A stretch of DNA of 46,977 nucleotides from a bacterium (GTDB lineage: Bacteria > CLD3 > SB21): positions 1-46,977 of the forward strand of contig JAIBAF010000025.1 of the NCBI GenBank assembly GCA_019695335.1. The letters run 5' to 3'. Positions 16,362 to 25,085 of this stretch are shown in pieces. The notes below the pieces were generated by a model. The model did not search any database. It saw only the letters and a list, made by a program, of their open reading frames with translations, and was not told the DNA's origin. Numbering within the stretch: position 1 is the first letter of the stretch; the number at the start of each line of letters is the position of its first letter. A program made the position numbers and the translations under genes.

Positions 16362-17024
16362 TTATGCGATAACGGAAGGTGATGATAATTTTTTCAAAAT
16401 TTGAATCCGATCGGCCGGCTGCTGAGCACCGAAAACGTACGAACCTGCAACCAAAACGTTCGCTCCGGCTTTGATCACCCGCAATCCCGTCTTGTCGTTA
16501 ATTCCGCCGTCCACTTCGATGAAAACTTTACGATGCGCCAGCATAGTACGAATGGCTTGAATTTTCTGGATGCTCGTTTCTATAAATTCCTGCCCGCCAA
16601 AACCCGGATTGACCGACATTACCAGAATCAAATCCACATCGTCCAGAACATATTCTAACGTCTGATGCGAAGTAGCCGGATTTAATACAACACCGGCTTT
16701 CGCGCCGGTCTCTCGAATATGTTGCAACGTTCGTTGCAAGTGCGTGCACGCTTCCTGATGAACAGAAATAATATCGGCCCCGGCTTTGCGGAAAGCGTCG
16801 ATATAGCGTTCGGGTTTTTCGATCATCAGGTGAACATCCAGAGGTAGTTGTGTGATCTTCCGGAGGTGCTCGACCACGATCGGGCCGATGGTAATATTCG
16901 GAACAAAATGTCCATCCATCACATCAACATGAACCCAGTCCGCACCGGCTTTTTCTGCTACATGAATATCGCGTTCGAGATTATTAAAATCCGCCGAAAG
17001 GATCGAAGGCGCAACAACAGGCAT
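16362..17024 (-). CDS. rpe: Ribulose-phosphate 3-epimerase
   Basis: A TIM-barrel enzyme interconverting ribulose 5-phosphate and xylulose 5-phosphate in the pentose phosphate pathway. Motifs in order are VAPSILSADFNNLERDI, HVDVMDGHFVPNITIGP (metal-binding His and catalytic Asp), LDVHLMIEKPERYI, VLVMSVNPGFGGQEFI and FIEVDGGINDKTG (second catalytic Asp). I chose the ATG at 17024 (220 residues), where the known proteins begin a few residues before APSILSAD. The frame stays open to an ATG at 17048 (228 residues), which would leave almost no leader from the predicted promoter at 17063-17091. Neither start has a good SD. The gene is complete and normal. Confidence 0.95.
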   Translation of the reverse strand: MPVVAPSILSADFNNLERDIHVAEKAGADWVHVDVMDGHFVPNITIGPIVVEHLRKITQLPLDVHLMIEKPERYIDAFRKAGADIISVHQEACTHLQRTLQHIRETGAKAGVVLNPATSHQTLEYVLDDVDLILVMSVNPGFGGQEFIETSIQKIQAIRTMLAHRKVFIEVDGGINDKTGLRVIKAGANVLVAGSYVFGAQQPADRIQILKKLSSPSVIA

Positions 17025-17062
17025 AACTGTAAATCGAGTTTGATTCATGAAATAAGCTTATC

Positions 17063-17091
17063 AACATAGAAAATTTCGGATAGAGAATCAA
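17063..17091 (-). promoter_or_regulatory. Predicted promoter of rpe and downstream genes
   Basis: On the minus strand TTGATT (17091-17086), 17 nt and TATGTT (17068-17063) resemble sigma-70 boxes, 4/6 each. The remaining AT-rich gap up to 17392 has no gene, RNA motif or strong hairpin that I can see. It must also hold the unidentified promoter of the plus-strand FG-GAP gene. Confidence 0.3.
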
Positions 17092-17392
17092 TTTGTTTTT
17101 AGCCAATGAATGACCGAGTTGAATTTTTTCATGTATTAATTTGTAGATCAAAAATGAACTTCGTTCTCTTTAATTCCATTTTTTTTCCAACAGTTTGTGA
17201 CTATTAAATCTCTTTAATGTTTTCACCCTGTTCTCAGCAATTACCAGTTGATTTTATAAAGCGAAAGGGACATATTGCTACAGCTGTATGTTGAAGCGGC
17301 CTTTGACCTATTTTTTTATTTGATCAACTGCTCTTCATTTCGGTAGAAGTCTTAAACGTTCTCATTATTCAATCCATGATTTAGCTAACTTC

Positions 17393-18649
17393 ATGACCAA
17401 AGCGTGGGTCATATTGTGGTTTATCTGTGGACGTGTTGCGTGGGGGCAAGAGCTTTTGTCGCCTGGCACCGTTTTCACAGTGTGCAGTGAGCCCTCAGCT
17501 ATGGCTGTTGGTGATTTGAATAATGATGGCACTCTTGACATCATTGTAGCCGGAAAAAGTCAGGATAACAATCAGGGTGTTTTGTCGATCTTCTATGGTA
17601 AAGGCGATGGCTCGTTTAGTGATCCTAATAATCTAACAACCGATAAATTTCCGGTCGACGTCCAGATTGCCGATGTTGACCGAGACGGCTTGGATGACAT
17701 CATAGCCATTCACTCGCCGTCACAAACCACGACCGTTTTGATTAACGAAACCCACGGTCAATTCAAAGAAAAAGATAACTTTAAAACAAAAAGCGATCCC
17801 AGCGCATCAGGTCTGGGTGATTTTAATAAAGACGGTATCCTTGACCTGATCATTGCATCTGCTTCAACTAAAGAATTACACCTATACAAAGGAAACGGAA
17901 AAGGACAGTTTAAATACGGCGGCAGCCTGTTGCTTGAATCGAATCCATCACGAATCCGAGTGAATGATTTTGCCGAGTCAGGAATCGCGCATGTTTTAGT
18001 GAAACCCGATCAGTCTTCAACTGTGATGCTTGTAGTTCCGTCAGAAAAAGGTTCCAACAAATGGGATTTTTCCTCGGCAACATTTGATATGCGCACCAAT
18101 CCGCTTCTAGCTCGCATCGGTGATATGGACGGCGATGGAAAAGAGGATGCCGTTGTATTGAAAGATGGCGAAATTCAAATTATTTTCAGTGAAAATGAAG
18201 GGTTGTTTTTAGATAAAATTTATTCCCTCAAAGCACCTTTTGCGGTCGCCGCATGGGCTATTGGCGACTTTAATCGTGATGGAAAAAATGATGTTGCCGT
18301 TTTGGATCCGAATACAATGGTGATTGGAATTTACACTAATAATTCAGGAACAACGGCAGCTAAACCCGATTATAAAAAAGTAGCCGTTATTTACGATAAC
18401 GATTTTTCAAAACCCAATACAGCTGACGTTGGAATTTTATCGTCCTATAAACACGTAAGCATGGAATTGTTCGACAACGAAGGAAAGTTGATTCGAAAAT
18501 ATTTTGAATTCGATTCGGATTTGCCTGAAGGACAATTTGCACTCGAGTGGAATGGTACCGATGAAAATGATATTCCGGTCAGTGATGGGCAATATGTTTT
18601 TTATTATAAATTAGGTTCGCTGGTCATCACGCGAACTGTAAAAAAATAA
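17393..18649 (+). CDS. Exported FG-GAP/VCBS-repeat protein with C-terminal FlgD-Ig-like domain
   Basis: A 418-residue protein with a signal peptide (about 1-19, ending RVAWGQ). At least five FG-GAP/VCBS beta-propeller repeats carry calcium-loop motifs of the type DxNxDGxxD: VGDLNNDGTLDIIVAG, IADVDRDGLDDIIAIHS, LGDFNKDGILDLIIAS, IGDMDGDGKEDAVVLKDG and IGDFNRDGKNDVAVLDPN. The last 65 residues form a FlgD-Ig-like sandwich (MELFDNEGKLIRKYF, LEWNGTDENDIPVSDGQYVF) ending TRTVKK, a layout common in FCB surface proteins and similar to T9SS tails. It is probably a cell-surface or secreted binding protein. It is followed by the carboxypeptidase gene with 4 nt spacing and a PorV/PorQ-like gene, forming a likely operon. 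The binding partner is unknown. Confidence 0.85.
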   Translation: MTKAWVILWFICGRVAWGQELLSPGTVFTVCSEPSAMAVGDLNNDGTLDIIVAGKSQDNNQGVLSIFYGKGDGSFSDPNNLTTDKFPVDVQIADVDRDGLDDIIAIHSPSQTTTVLINETHGQFKEKDNFKTKSDPSASGLGDFNKDGILDLIIASASTKELHLYKGNGKGQFKYGGSLLLESNPSRIRVNDFAESGIAHVLVKPDQSSTVMLVVPSEKGSNKWDFSSATFDMRTNPLLARIGDMDGDGKEDAVVLKDGEIQIIFSENEGLFLDKIYSLKAPFAVAAWAIGDFNRDGKNDVAVLDPNTMVIGIYTNNSGTTAAKPDYKKVAVIYDNDFSKPNTADVGILSSYKHVSMELFDNEGKLIRKYFEFDSDLPEGQFALEWNGTDENDIPVSDGQYVFYYKLGSLVITRTVKK

Positions 18650-18653
18650 CTTA

Positions 18654-20165
18654 ATGAAGAAGGTACTGATGATATTTTTTCGCTGTCTTTTTTTTGCGCT
18701 CTTGATTAGCACCCCACTCTTTGCACAAAACCCATCTCCTGCCGTTCAAAAACTCCGAAAAGATATTGATCAGTTGGTCAACCAATATTTTCTGGATAAT
18801 GCGTGGTGGGGTATCACTGTCCAATCGATCAAAAACGGTGAAACGCTCTACACGTTGAATGCTAAGAAAAATCTCATTCCGGCCTCGAACATGAAGATAT
18901 TAACCAGCGTGTTTGCGCTCGACAAATTGGGTCCCGATTTTCAATACACGACGCGCGTATACCTTCAAGGCTCTTTTGAAAACGATACAACTTTCACCGG
19001 CAATGTCATTATCCGTGGTATGGGAGACCCGACGATTTCCGGCCGGTTTCAAGAAAAAAATAACGTAACTAAGATTCTCGAAGACTGGCGTGACAGCCTG
19101 AAAGCTCGTAATATCAAAATCATCAAAGGTAACATTATCGGGGATGATAATTTTTTTGGCGACGATATTCTCGGTAAGAATTGGGAATGGGACAGCGAAT
19201 CGTATTGGTATTCGGCGCAGGTCAGCGGATTGTCGTTCAACGATAATTGTATCGATTGGTACGTCACTCCCGGTAAAAACATAACGTCTCCGGGACGGAT
19301 TCAGATTGTTCCAAATACTCATTATATCAGCATCGATAACCACATTGAAACAGTAGCATCGGAATATCAGTCAGAAGAAGTGGATTTGATCCGGGACCGT
19401 GCGACCAATCGTGTTCGTGCAGTAGGTAAAATTGCCATTGGCTCGCCGGTAAAGGTTGGTTACGTCACCGTAGAAAACCCGACATTGTACACCGCAACGG
19501 TCTTTAAAGAAATTCTGGAACAAGACAGTGCCATTATTGTGAATGGTAATCCCGCTGACATCGACAGTTTAATTGGTTTCACTTACGACCCTGACCACGA
19601 TTCTACAATCATACAAATCGCCTCGTATGTGTCGCCAAAATTGAGCGAGACGCTCAAGGTGGTCAATAAAAAAAGCCAGAATTTTTTTACAGAACAACTT
19701 CTTCGGACGGTTCCGGCTGTAATGCAAAGAACCGGAAATGCTGACACGGCTTTAGCCATGGAAAAAGAATTTTTACAACAGATCGGCCTCAATATCAAGA
19801 AAATGGTCATCGTCGATGGCTCGGGTTATGCTCGTACCAATCAAATTTCACCCAGCAATTTCGTCGATGTATTAAAGTATATACGTTTACATAAATACTG
19901 GAAACCATTCTATGAATCGCTGCCGATTGCAGGCGTCGACGGCACTATTAGCTATCGTATGAAAGGTACTGCTGCAGAAAGCAATGTGCGCGCGAAAACA
20001 GGTTTTTTGGATAATGTACGAACCATATCCGGTTTTTTACGGACAGCGGACAATGAAGAGTTAGTATTCAGCATTATGTGTAATAATTTTACGGTCAATA
20101 AATTAGACGTCGAAAAAGTGCAAGATGATATTCTTGCCCGACTAGCAACATTTACCCGGAATTAA
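18654..20165 (+). CDS. dacB: D-alanyl-D-alanine carboxypeptidase/endopeptidase (PBP4, peptidase S13)
   Basis: This 503-residue protein has a signal peptide (about 1-25, ending LFAQ). The three penicillin-binding active-site motifs are present: SxxK as Ser78-Asn-Met-Lys81 (PASNMKILTS), SxN as Ser194-Phe-Asn196 (SGLSFNDNC), and KTG near the C-terminus (RAKTGFLDNVRTISG). The family marker VDGSGYARTNQISP is also present. S13 enzymes trim the terminal D-Ala and cut peptide cross-links of murein in the periplasm. Length fits the DacB class with its inserted domains between the first two motifs. The start is close behind the FG-GAP gene, and the following PorV/PorQ-like gene begins 13 nt after its stop, so the three genes are likely cotranscribed. 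Confidence 0.94.
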   Translation: MKKVLMIFFRCLFFALLISTPLFAQNPSPAVQKLRKDIDQLVNQYFLDNAWWGITVQSIKNGETLYTLNAKKNLIPASNMKILTSVFALDKLGPDFQYTTRVYLQGSFENDTTFTGNVIIRGMGDPTISGRFQEKNNVTKILEDWRDSLKARNIKIIKGNIIGDDNFFGDDILGKNWEWDSESYWYSAQVSGLSFNDNCIDWYVTPGKNITSPGRIQIVPNTHYISIDNHIETVASEYQSEEVDLIRDRATNRVRAVGKIAIGSPVKVGYVTVENPTLYTATVFKEILEQDSAIIVNGNPADIDSLIGFTYDPDHDSTIIQIASYVSPKLSETLKVVNKKSQNFFTEQLLRTVPAVMQRTGNADTALAMEKEFLQQIGLNIKKMVIVDGSGYARTNQISPSNFVDVLKYIRLHKYWKPFYESLPIAGVDGTISYRMKGTAAESNVRAKTGFLDNVRTISGFLRTADNEELVFSIMCNNFTVNKLDVEKVQDDILARLATFTRN

Positions 20166-20178
20166 AATAAAGCAGGCT

Positions 20179-21084
20179 ATGAAACGATTGTTGATTTTTT
20201 TTGCGGTCAATGGTCTATTGGCGCTATCGGTATTGGCAGGTACCGGTGAAACCGGTTTTGCTTTTTTGAAAATCGGTATCGGCGGACGCGCGGCCGGCAT
20301 GGGTGAAGCAACTTCCGCGGCGGCATCCGATGCCACGGCGACGTACTGGAATCCGGCAATGTTGACGGTCAATTCGTTCAATAGCATTGTTTTTACACAC
20401 AACCGCTGGATCGAAGACGTCACGCATAATTTTTTCGCAGCTAAATTTGTAAATGACCGGCATGCTTTTGGAATACATTACATCTCCACGGGAGTTGACG
20501 ATATCGAACAACGGGAAATTCCCTCCGAAGAGCCTACGGCATTGTTTTCTTCACACGATCTTGCAATCGGATTTTCATACGCTTACAAAATCAATGAACG
20601 CTCGTCAATAGGACTGACCACCAAATATATCTATGAGCGCATTCAAAATTCCGTTCATGCATGGGCTGTCGATGCCGGTTTCACTCATTTAATGTCGCTC
20701 GATGGGCGTAACTTACGACTTGCTTTTGTAATTACTAATATAGGCGCTTCAGGTAAGTTACGCAGCCAGTCGATTACTCTTCCGACAAGTATGCGATTCG
20801 GCGGTCAGTATGAAATACTGACTCATTCGAAATACCAATGGAATATTGCTACAGACATTGTCAAACCGCTCAAAGAAAGGTTGCGAGTGAATACCGGAAC
20901 CGAATTTGGGTTCAATGATCTCACATTTCTTCGGGTGGGATATCAACTTGGATATAAAACACGTGGAGTCTCGGCGGGATTAGGCTTAAAAGCGCTTGAT
21001 AAAATTCGAATTGATTATGGATTCACATCCTTTTCGCATGCGCTAGGCTCGGCACATCGCATTTCAGCCTCGTTTGAATTCTAA
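20179..21084 (+). CDS. PorV/PorQ-family (UPF0164-like) outer-membrane protein
   Basis: A 301-residue protein with a signal peptide (about 1-20). The family signature follows at the mature N-terminus: FLKIGIGGRAAGMGEATSAA, then ATATYWNPAML. The rest is alternating beta strands of a FadL-like barrel, ending in the aromatic HRISASFEF. In Bacteroidota, PorV and PorQ belong to the type IX secretion system, where PorV shuttles cargo at the outer membrane. In other FCB phyla such proteins are numerous and mostly uncharacterised. Here the gene is in an operon with an exported FG-GAP protein and a murein peptidase, and a second family member lies at 23982-25061. Its stop is 4 nt from the end of the convergent cNMP gene. 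Confidence 0.85.
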   Translation: MKRLLIFFAVNGLLALSVLAGTGETGFAFLKIGIGGRAAGMGEATSAAASDATATYWNPAMLTVNSFNSIVFTHNRWIEDVTHNFFAAKFVNDRHAFGIHYISTGVDDIEQREIPSEEPTALFSSHDLAIGFSYAYKINERSSIGLTTKYIYERIQNSVHAWAVDAGFTHLMSLDGRNLRLAFVITNIGASGKLRSQSITLPTSMRFGGQYEILTHSKYQWNIATDIVKPLKERLRVNTGTEFGFNDLTFLRVGYQLGYKTRGVSAGLGLKALDKIRIDYGFTSFSHALGSAHRISASFEF

Positions 21085-21088
21085 AAAT

Positions 21089-21562
21089 TTATTTCCGTTT
21101 GGCAAATTCACTGAGAAGACTGTTCGTTGCCCGCAAACGTTTAGCAAACGTAATACAAAACGCCCACAAAACTTTTCGCGCAAAATTATCATCATTCATT
21201 ACAATTTTAATAAACTGACTGTTCCTGACCTCAAGTAATCGGCTGTCTTCAATTGCGACAACAGTTGCAGAACGCGGCTCTCCATCCAGCAGCGACATCT
21301 CTCCGAAATAATCTCCTGCGGTCAAAAGCGCGACATCTTCGATCTTGTCTCCTTCGACTTGTTTGGTGATTTTCACTCTGCCCTCGATAATAAGATAGAA
21401 ACAATCGCCAAGATCTCCTTCTTTGAAAATGATTTGTTCTTTTTCGAATTTTTTTCCACTGGCAACTTTTAAAACCTTATTAATATCACGCGTTTCCAAA
21501 CCGTCAAAGATTTCAACGCTTTTAATGAGATCTTCCAGAGATTTTTGTTTTGCATCAGGCAT
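21089..21562 (-). CDS. Stand-alone cyclic-nucleotide-binding domain protein
   Basis: This 157-residue protein is essentially one CRP/PKA-type cNMP-binding domain (about 15-130). Beta-roll segments are IFDGLETRDINKVLKVAS, IIFKEGDLGDCFYLIIEG and RVKITKQVEG. The phosphate-binding cassette is GDYFGEMSLLDGEPRSATVV, with Glu88 and Arg97 in the positions that contact ribose and cyclic phosphate. A helical tail follows (ARKVLWAFCITFAKRLRATN). There is no DNA-binding helix-turn-helix, so it is not a CRP-type transcription factor; it may be a regulatory subunit acting through protein contacts. It is the last gene of the pyrB-rfbB set, 40 nt after rfbB. The partner and nucleotide are unknown. Confidence 0.9.
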   Translation of the reverse strand: MPDAKQKSLEDLIKSVEIFDGLETRDINKVLKVASGKKFEKEQIIFKEGDLGDCFYLIIEGRVKITKQVEGDKIEDVALLTAGDYFGEMSLLDGEPRSATVVAIEDSRLLEVRNSQFIKIVMNDDNFARKVLWAFCITFAKRLRATNSLLSEFAKRK

Positions 21563-21602
21563 AAGCCCCTACCGGGTTGAAGAACACAATGAATTTAAAA
21601 AC

Positions 21603-22613
21603 TTATTTTCTTTCTTCATAGTTCTTTTTCATGAATTCCTGGTAAGCTTTTTGTTTTTCTTTAATCTTGCGCCACCAAGACTCATTTTTTACATACCATT
21701 GGATGGTTTCAACAATAGCTTCATCGAAACGGTATCGCGGTTTCCATCCAATGCCGGCAATTTTTGAACAATCGACAGAATATCGTCGGTCATGTCCAGG
21801 ACGATCGGCGACTTTTTTGATTAATGATTCAGGCTTATTCAGCGATTTTAAAATCCGCCCTGTAATTTCGATGTTGGTTTTTTCATTGCCCCCGCCAATA
21901 TTGTATACTTCACCAATTTGCCCATGATGAAGCACGGCATCAACAGCCTCACAATGATCAATCACATATAACCAGTCCCGAACATTCATGCCGTCGCCAT
22001 ACAACGGTAATGGGATATTATCCATTGCGTTCGTCACGAAAAGAGGAATTAATTTTTCCGGATATTGATAAGGACCGTAATTGTTCGAAGCGCGTGTAAT
22101 CAATGTCGGTGTTCCATACGTCACATAATAGGCGCGCACCATCATATCACCACCTGCTTTGCTGGAAGAATAAGGGCTATTAGGCATTAAGGGATGATTT
22201 TCTGTAAAAGAACCTTCTTCGATCGAACCGTATACTTCATCCGTTGAAATCTGCAGATAACGGTCAATTTTATACTTTTTAGCTGCTTCGAGCAATGTCA
22301 TCGTTCCCAGGACGTCCGTTTTGACAAAACTTTCAGCTTCATGAATCGAGCGGTCTACGTGGGTTTCCGCAGCAAAATTAATTATGGCATCGACGTTGGA
22401 AACCAAGTTATCGACAACATCTTTATCACAAATATTGCCCTGATAAAAGAAAAAACGTGGGTTTTTTTCCAAGTCCGCTAAGTTTTCACGGTTGCCGGCA
22501 TAGGTCAAAGCATCCAAAACCAATATCCTGTAATTAGGATATTTATTCACCATGTATCGAACAAAATTACTGCCAATAAAACCGGCTCCGCCGGTCACTA
22601 AAATTGACTGCAC
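21603..22613 (-). CDS. rfbB: dTDP-glucose 4,6-dehydratase
   Basis: A 336-residue extended short-chain dehydrogenase converting dTDP-D-glucose to dTDP-4-keto-6-deoxyglucose, the second step towards dTDP-L-rhamnose and related sugars. Visible motifs are the Rossmann VTGGAGFIGSNFVRYM, NFAAETHVDRSIHEAESFV, ISTDEVYGSIEEGSF (with the Thr-Asp-Glu catalytic set), the YxxxK pair in NSPYSSSKAGGDMMVRAYY, and ASNNYGPYQYPEKLIPLF. The start is GTG at 22613 with an AAGGAG SD 8 nt upstream. No other rfb gene is adjacent, although a flippase for glycans is encoded at 28287-29801. It lies 35 nt after pyrB on the same strand. Confidence 0.96.
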   Translation of the reverse strand: MQSILVTGGAGFIGSNFVRYMVNKYPNYRILVLDALTYAGNRENLADLEKNPRFFFYQGNICDKDVVDNLVSNVDAIINFAAETHVDRSIHEAESFVKTDVLGTMTLLEAAKKYKIDRYLQISTDEVYGSIEEGSFTENHPLMPNSPYSSSKAGGDMMVRAYYVTYGTPTLITRASNNYGPYQYPEKLIPLFVTNAMDNIPLPLYGDGMNVRDWLYVIDHCEAVDAVLHHGQIGEVYNIGGGNEKTNIEITGRILKSLNKPESLIKKVADRPGHDRRYSVDCSKIAGIGWKPRYRFDEAIVETIQWYVKNESWWRKIKEKQKAYQEFMKKNYEERK

Positions 22614-22648
22614 ACCAATAACTCCTTTATAAATGAATTTAAAAAAAA

Positions 22649-23569
22649 TTATTTTTTAAGACTGAGCAGATACAAGACGGCCATTCTTATGGCCACACCA
22701 TTGAGCACTTGATCTAGAATAACCGAGTGAGGGCCATCGGCGACGTCACTGGTCATTTCTACGCCGCGATTGATCGGGCCCGGATGCATGATTGTAATCG
22801 GTTTCGATACGGCCGCTAATTTTTCAAGCGTAAGTCCAAACTGATCGTGATACTCGCGCAGAGAAGGATATAATTCCAATCCCTGCCTTTCCAACTGAAT
22901 TCGCAAAACATTCAACGCATCGGCATCACGAATGGCATCACGAATATTGGTATACAACCGGACATTCAATCGGTCAACATCGCGGGGTAAAAACGTCGTT
23001 GGCCCGCATAATGATACATCAGCACCCAATGCCTTCAAGCCGTGAATATTTGACATGGCGACACGACTGTGGGCAATATCACCAACAATCACTACGTGTA
23101 TGCCTTTGAGATCGCCGTGTTTTTCCTTAAGAGTAAGTATATCCAATAAACCCTGCGTCGGATGTTCGTGCGCCCCATCGCCTGCATTGATCACGTGTGC
23201 TTTGAGCCGCTGAGATAAAAAATACGGCGCCCCGGCTGAAGCATGCCGTATAACGACCATTTCCACTTTCATAGCTTCAATATTTTTGGCCGTGTCTTTA
23301 AGTGTTTCGCCTTTTTGCGTGCTGCTGCCAGTTGTTGTAAAATTAATCGTATCAGCCGAAAGCCGCTTCTGAGCTAATTCAAACGAAATACGTGTACGCG
23401 TGGATGCTTCGAAAAACAGGTTGACGATTGTATACCCCTGGAGAGTTGGAACTTTTTTAACAGGCCGATTGAGTACTTCTTTGAATGAAACCGCCGTCTC
23501 CAGTATCAGCTCGATTTCTTCTTTGCTCATACCTTCCAGACCAAGCAAATGACGGCTGCGTAACTCCAT
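22649..23569 (-). CDS. pyrB: Aspartate carbamoyltransferase catalytic subunit
   Basis: The enzyme makes carbamoyl-aspartate from carbamoyl phosphate and aspartate in pyrimidine synthesis. Motifs are the carbamoyl-phosphate loop FEASTRTRISFELAQKRL, GSSTQKGETLKDTAKN, HASAGAPYFL, INAGDGAHEHPTQGLLDILT and, near the end, IMHPGPINRGVEM. I chose the ATG at 23569, giving 306 residues, the usual length of this subunit. The frame is open to an ATG at 23662 (337 residues), but those extra 31 residues look unlike the family, lack an SD and contain a good promoter (23601-23629). No pyrI regulatory gene or other pyr gene is seen. It heads a set with rfbB and the cNMP protein. Confidence 0.95.
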   Translation of the reverse strand: MELRSRHLLGLEGMSKEEIELILETAVSFKEVLNRPVKKVPTLQGYTIVNLFFEASTRTRISFELAQKRLSADTINFTTTGSSTQKGETLKDTAKNIEAMKVEMVVIRHASAGAPYFLSQRLKAHVINAGDGAHEHPTQGLLDILTLKEKHGDLKGIHVVIVGDIAHSRVAMSNIHGLKALGADVSLCGPTTFLPRDVDRLNVRLYTNIRDAIRDADALNVLRIQLERQGLELYPSLREYHDQFGLTLEKLAAVSKPITIMHPGPINRGVEMTSDVADGPHSVILDQVLNGVAIRMAVLYLLSLKK

Positions 23570-23600
23570 GCTGATCCCGAACGTTGTTAAAAACCTGCCC

Positions 23601-23629
23601 AATATATCATGCGAGCCCTTCTTTAGCAA
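23601..23629 (-). promoter_or_regulatory. Predicted promoter of pyrB
   Basis: On the minus strand TTGCTA (23629-23624), a 17-nt spacer and TATATT (23606-23601) match the sigma-70 consensus at 4/6 and 5/6. The start of transcription would be near 23594, leaving about 25 nt of leader. The promoter lies inside the longer possible pyrB frame and so supports the shorter start. The stretch 23630-23916 holds no gene that I can support. Confidence 0.4.
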
Positions 23630-23916
23630 GAAATTTTTGCCCGCAGAGTTATTACTTGACATGTAAAATACTTTTTTTTATATTCTTACGTTAATATTCT
23701 TCCTCTATTTACTGCAAAGGAGATTATCGATCGGACAATTGTTACAGCGCGTACTCATTTGATACAAAATTGCTCTGATTAGAATCTCAATCTTCCTGTT
23801 ATAGTTTGAACTTGCTAACCAAAACGGAATTGTTTAGTTTTACTATAGTAATTCGCTATTTTTAATTTTACAGATATAAAGGAGATGCGAGCAACAACAT
23901 TTGTTAGAACTATTTA

Positions 23917-23946
23917 TTGACAACATTAGCTTTGAATAAATAAAAT
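23917..23946 (+). promoter_or_regulatory. Predicted promoter of the second PorV-like gene
   Basis: A perfect TTGACA (23917-23922), an 18-nt spacer and TAAAAT (23941-23946, 5/6) lie about 36 nt before the ATG. A GGAGG SD (23973-23977) sits 4 nt before the start codon. Confidence 0.45.
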
Positions 23947-23981
23947 TTTCTTGTCATCAAGTTTATCTCCATGGAGGTTCT

Positions 23982-25061
23982 ATGGTATTTCGTAATAAGT
24001 ATATATCGGGTTTTTTGTTTCTAACGTTGCTCACGCATGTAGCACCAACCGATTCGATGCAGGCTCAAACCAGTGAAGCAGGCGTCTTATTTTTATTGAT
24101 TCCCCCTGGCGCACGCCACAATGGTATGGGCCAGACGGGTGTATCGACCGTCAAAGACGCCAATGCAATTTATTGGAATCCAGGCGCATTATCATTTATT
24201 TCGACGCCGGAACAGCCACGTGACGTTCAATTCATGCATGTTGAATGGCTCCCGGGATTCAATCTCAACGACATGTTTTACGACTATGCATCAATGTCTT
24301 GGTATCTTCCTGAAATCGGCGTTGTCGGTTTGAATTTTACGTTTTTCAATCTTGGAGAACAAGATATCACTGACGAAATTGGTGAAAAACTTGGAACGCT
24401 GAATAGTTTTGATATGGCCATTGCCGCTTCGTATTCGACAAAATTAGCGGAAGATATCGGTGTCGGCGGTAATATTAAATTCATATATAGCCGTCTGTCG
24501 AATCTAAGAATTAAAAATACAGGTGAAAATGAAAAGGGTATCGGTAGTTCCGTAGCACTCGATATCGGTATAATGAAGAAAAACCTGTGGGTCAAAGATT
24601 TGACATTCGGCGCCAGTATTGCCAATATCGGTCCCCGCATTGCCTACGTTGATCAGGACCAAGCCGATGTACTTCCAACTAATCTACGAATCGGCTTCAC
24701 CTATCCGGTTTACAAATCTGAATTCAATAACGTTCATGCTACCTATGAAATCAACCGCTTGATTGTGCGCGGCCGCAAAAACGGATCGGACGACCTTTCA
24801 AAAGCATTGTTTACTACATGGGGTGATAACGGCTGGCATCGAATCGGACACAATATTGGTGTGGAATACACTTATTCTGATTTTCTTTCTTTACGTACGG
24901 GCACCGCGCTTGATGTCGCCGGTAAAGTCTATGATCTTAATTTCGGCGCCGGTATTAAGTATTCAATGATTCGGCTCGATTTCGCTTACACAACCAAGTT
25001 AGCCGGAGAATTTAATCCGCGTGATGGCTCACAATTTTACAGCATCGGATTGAATTTTTGA
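23982..25061 (+). CDS. PorV/PorQ-family outer-membrane protein (PorV-like)
   Basis: A 359-residue protein with a signal peptide (about 1-29, ending SMQAQ). The family signature is LFLLIPPGARHNGMGQTGVS followed by ANAIYWNPGALSF. The remainder has the alternating strands of an outer-membrane barrel (SFDMAIAASYSTKLAEDIGV, GGNIKFIYSRLS, LTFGASIANIG) and a terminal Phe (YSIGLNF). PorV proteins take part in type IX secretion at the outer membrane. The next gene, about 90 nt downstream beyond a terminator, encodes a protein with a T9SS-like tail, which suits that role. It has its own promoter and a strong SD, and it ends before a clear rho-independent terminator, so it is probably a single-gene transcript. 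Confidence 0.87.
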   Translation: MVFRNKYISGFLFLTLLTHVAPTDSMQAQTSEAGVLFLLIPPGARHNGMGQTGVSTVKDANAIYWNPGALSFISTPEQPRDVQFMHVEWLPGFNLNDMFYDYASMSWYLPEIGVVGLNFTFFNLGEQDITDEIGEKLGTLNSFDMAIAASYSTKLAEDIGVGGNIKFIYSRLSNLRIKNTGENEKGIGSSVALDIGIMKKNLWVKDLTFGASIANIGPRIAYVDQDQADVLPTNLRIGFTYPVYKSEFNNVHATYEINRLIVRGRKNGSDDLSKALFTTWGDNGWHRIGHNIGVEYTYSDFLSLRTGTALDVAGKVYDLNFGAGIKYSMIRLDFAYTTKLAGEFNPRDGSQFYSIGLNF

Positions 25062-25085
25062 TTTTTTTGTATAATCTGTTGAAAC

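Noticed and set aside
17049-17392. Possible small RNA or gene in the 344-nt gap
   Set aside because: AT-rich with only 4-bp inverted repeats and no open frame with start signals; nothing beyond a predicted promoter can be supported.
18900-19343. 147-codon minus-strand frame
   Set aside because: Antisense to the PBP4-type gene between its SxxK and SxN motifs; no support as a protein.
23878-23920. Micro-ORF after AAAGGAG near the PorV-like promoter
   Set aside because: Only 11 codons, with the SD-like bases touching the ATG; no hydrophobic or leader-peptide character.
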